Shown: piece after piece, positions 31,378 through 32,433 of the stretch
Layout: every line of letters begins with the position of its first letter
Position numbering within the stretch: the stretch's first letter is position 1
DNA from: an uncultured Oscillospiraceae bacterium
GTDB taxonomy: Bacteria; Bacillota; Clostridia; Oscillospirales; Oscillospiraceae
NCBI GenBank assembly: GCA_934668285.1
Contig: CAKUNB010000002.1
Coordinates: 1-32,433 of the forward strand
Length of the DNA: 32,433 nucleotides
Direction of reading: 5' to 3'
Translations under genes and position numbers: made by a program
Notes under the pieces: generated by a model
Database searches by the model: none
The model's input: the letters and a program-made list of their open reading frames with translations, nothing else
What the model was told of the DNA's origin: nothing

Positions 31378-32322
31378 ATGGCAGGAAAGATTGCAACCCG
31401 CGCGGCCTACGGCGAAGCGCTCGTTGAGCTGGCGGAAAAGTACCCCGAGCTGGTCGTTTTTGATGCCGACCTTGCCAGCGCGACGATGACCAAGGGCTTC
31501 GCCGCCGCTTATCCCGATCGGTTCTTCGACATGGGCATTGCCGAGTGCAACATGACCGGCGTCGCCGCCGGTATGGCCGCCTGCGGCTTCAAGCCCTTTA
31601 CCAACACGTTTGCCATGTTCGCTGCGGGCAGAGCGTGGGAGCAGGTGCGCAATTCCGTCGCCTATCCCCATCTGAACGTCAAGATCGTCGGCTCTCACGG
31701 CGGCCTGTCCGTCGGTGAGGACGGCGCGACGCACCAGTGCGTCGAGGACTTTGCCCTGATGCGCGCGATTTCCGGCATGAAGGTGCTCTGCCCCTGCGAC
31801 GGCCACGAGATGAAGCTGGCGGTCGAGGCGCTGCTGAACTACGACGGTCCGGCCTACCTGCGGCTCGGCAGAGCGGCGGTCGAGAACGTGACCGACGAGG
31901 TCGAGGGCTACCGCTTTGAGCTGGACAAGGGCGCGGTGCTGGCCGACGGCACGGATGTGACTGTCATTGCCGTCGGCATGATGGTGCAGCTTGCGCTCAA
32001 GGCGCGGGAGCTGATGGCGGCAGAGGGCGTGTCCGTCCGCGTCATCGACATGCACACCATCAAGCCGCTCGACGAGGCGCTGGTGCTCAAGGCCGCGAAG
32101 GAAACCGGCTGCATCGTCACCTCCGAGGAGCATAACATCATCGGCGGCCTCGGCAGCGCGGTTGCCGAATGCCTCAGCGAGCACTGCTCCACCCCGCTCG
32201 TCCGCCACGGCGTCAACGACGAATTCGGCCGCAGCGGCAAGGCCGCCGAGGTCCTAGAAGCCTACGGCCTGACCGCCGAAGGCCTCTGCGAAAAAATCCG
32301 CGAGGCGCTGAAGAAGAAATAA
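31378..32322 (+). CDS. Transketolase, C-terminal subunit
   Basis: The pyrimidine-binding and C-terminal half of the split transketolase (314 aa). It starts with GKIATRAAYGEALVELAEKYPELVVFDADL, contains the catalytic-type glutamate in GIAECNMTGVAAGMA, and FTNTFAMFAAGRAWEQVRNSVAY and SHGGLSVGEDGATHQCVEDFALMR, then the transketolase C-terminal domain (VRVIDMHTIKPLDEALV, TSEEHNIIGGLG). It begins one base after the stop of the N-terminal subunit, with GGAGGG about 10 bases upstream, so both halves should be made in similar amounts. Confidence 0.96.
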   Translation: MAGKIATRAAYGEALVELAEKYPELVVFDADLASATMTKGFAAAYPDRFFDMGIAECNMTGVAAGMAACGFKPFTNTFAMFAAGRAWEQVRNSVAYPHLNVKIVGSHGGLSVGEDGATHQCVEDFALMRAISGMKVLCPCDGHEMKLAVEALLNYDGPAYLRLGRAAVENVTDEVEGYRFELDKGAVLADGTDVTVIAVGMMVQLALKARELMAAEGVSVRVIDMHTIKPLDEALVLKAAKETGCIVTSEEHNIIGGLGSAVAECLSEHCSTPLVRHGVNDEFGRSGKAAEVLEAYGLTAEGLCEKIREALKKK

Positions 32323-32433
32323 TCTGTTAGCGCTGCGGGTGCCAATACTGCCTGCGCGGGCCGATGTACCCGCAAGGGGTATGCCGCATCCGTAAGGCGG
32401 CAAAGCCGCCAACGGCTGCGCAATGGGCATCGG
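32323..32433. repeat. Repeat-rich end of window
   Basis: No gene is seen. The stretch contains an inverted pair of the CTGCCTGC/GCAGGCAG type (ACTGCCTGCGCGGGC), a GGCGGC-aaa-GCCGCC hairpin, and GCTGCGCAATGGGCATCGG, which also occurs at 17718-17736. It looks like another repeat array cut off by the window edge. Confidence 0.6.

Overview
The window is a GC-rich chromosomal segment around a replication origin. It most likely comes from a spore-forming member of the Clostridia, of the Oscillospiraceae/Ruminococcaceae kind. Three things support this: the Firmicutes core order dnaA-dnaN-yaaA-recF-remB-gyrB-gyrA (read leftwards on the minus strand), a SpoIIP sporulation autolysin, and Firmicutes housekeeping genes (prs-pth-mfd, dimeric glycyl-tRNA synthetase, split transketolase). 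No rRNA, tRNA, CRISPR array or transposase was seen.

Layout. 1-1.6 kb (minus): the 3'-truncated hemW and a two-TM YcxB-like protein. 1.8-9.7 kb (minus): gyrA, gyrB, remB, recF, yaaA, dnaN. A small AT-rich GIY-YIG nuclease gene, set among palindromic repeats, separates gyrB from gyrA. 9.7-10.2 kb: the probable oriC, with variant DnaA boxes, then interspersed repeats. 10.2-17.4 kb (minus): dnaA, mfd, pth, prs. 17.8-21.2 kb (minus): a subgroup-Ic aspartate aminotransferase, a lipoprotein coupled to an acyl-ACP thioesterase, and an XRE-type regulator fused in frame to the tRNA adenosine deaminase TadA. 21.3-22.4 kb (plus): a consensus promoter covered by two tandem palindromic operators, followed by a run of very small genes (basic peptide, zinc-ribbon protein, 77-aa protein, sigma-region-4-like HTH) and a 36-codon ORF whose ribosome site lies in a hairpin. 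22.5-26.2 kb: spoIIP (plus), then a PrsA/SurA-type foldase and a Cthe_2159-like lipoprotein (minus). 26.5-32.3 kb (plus): a Dabb protein, a second GIY-YIG protein, glyS, an LTA-synthase-like membrane sulfatase and the two subunits of a split transketolase.

Most genes are housekeeping: replication initiation and topology, transcription-coupled repair, translation, PRPP synthesis and the pentose phosphate pathway. The regions most worth attention are the XRE-TadA fusion with its divergent operator-controlled micro-operon (20.4-22.4 kb); the oriC, whose boxes look like TGTGCAnA rather than TGTGGATAA while DnaA carries KNHTT instead of RDHTT in its DNA-recognition signature; and the GIY-YIG gene bracketed by direct copies of a roughly 105-bp palindromic repeat. 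At least three families of short palindromic repeats fill nearly every intergenic gap. Several promoters have extended -10 elements (TGn before the hexamer).
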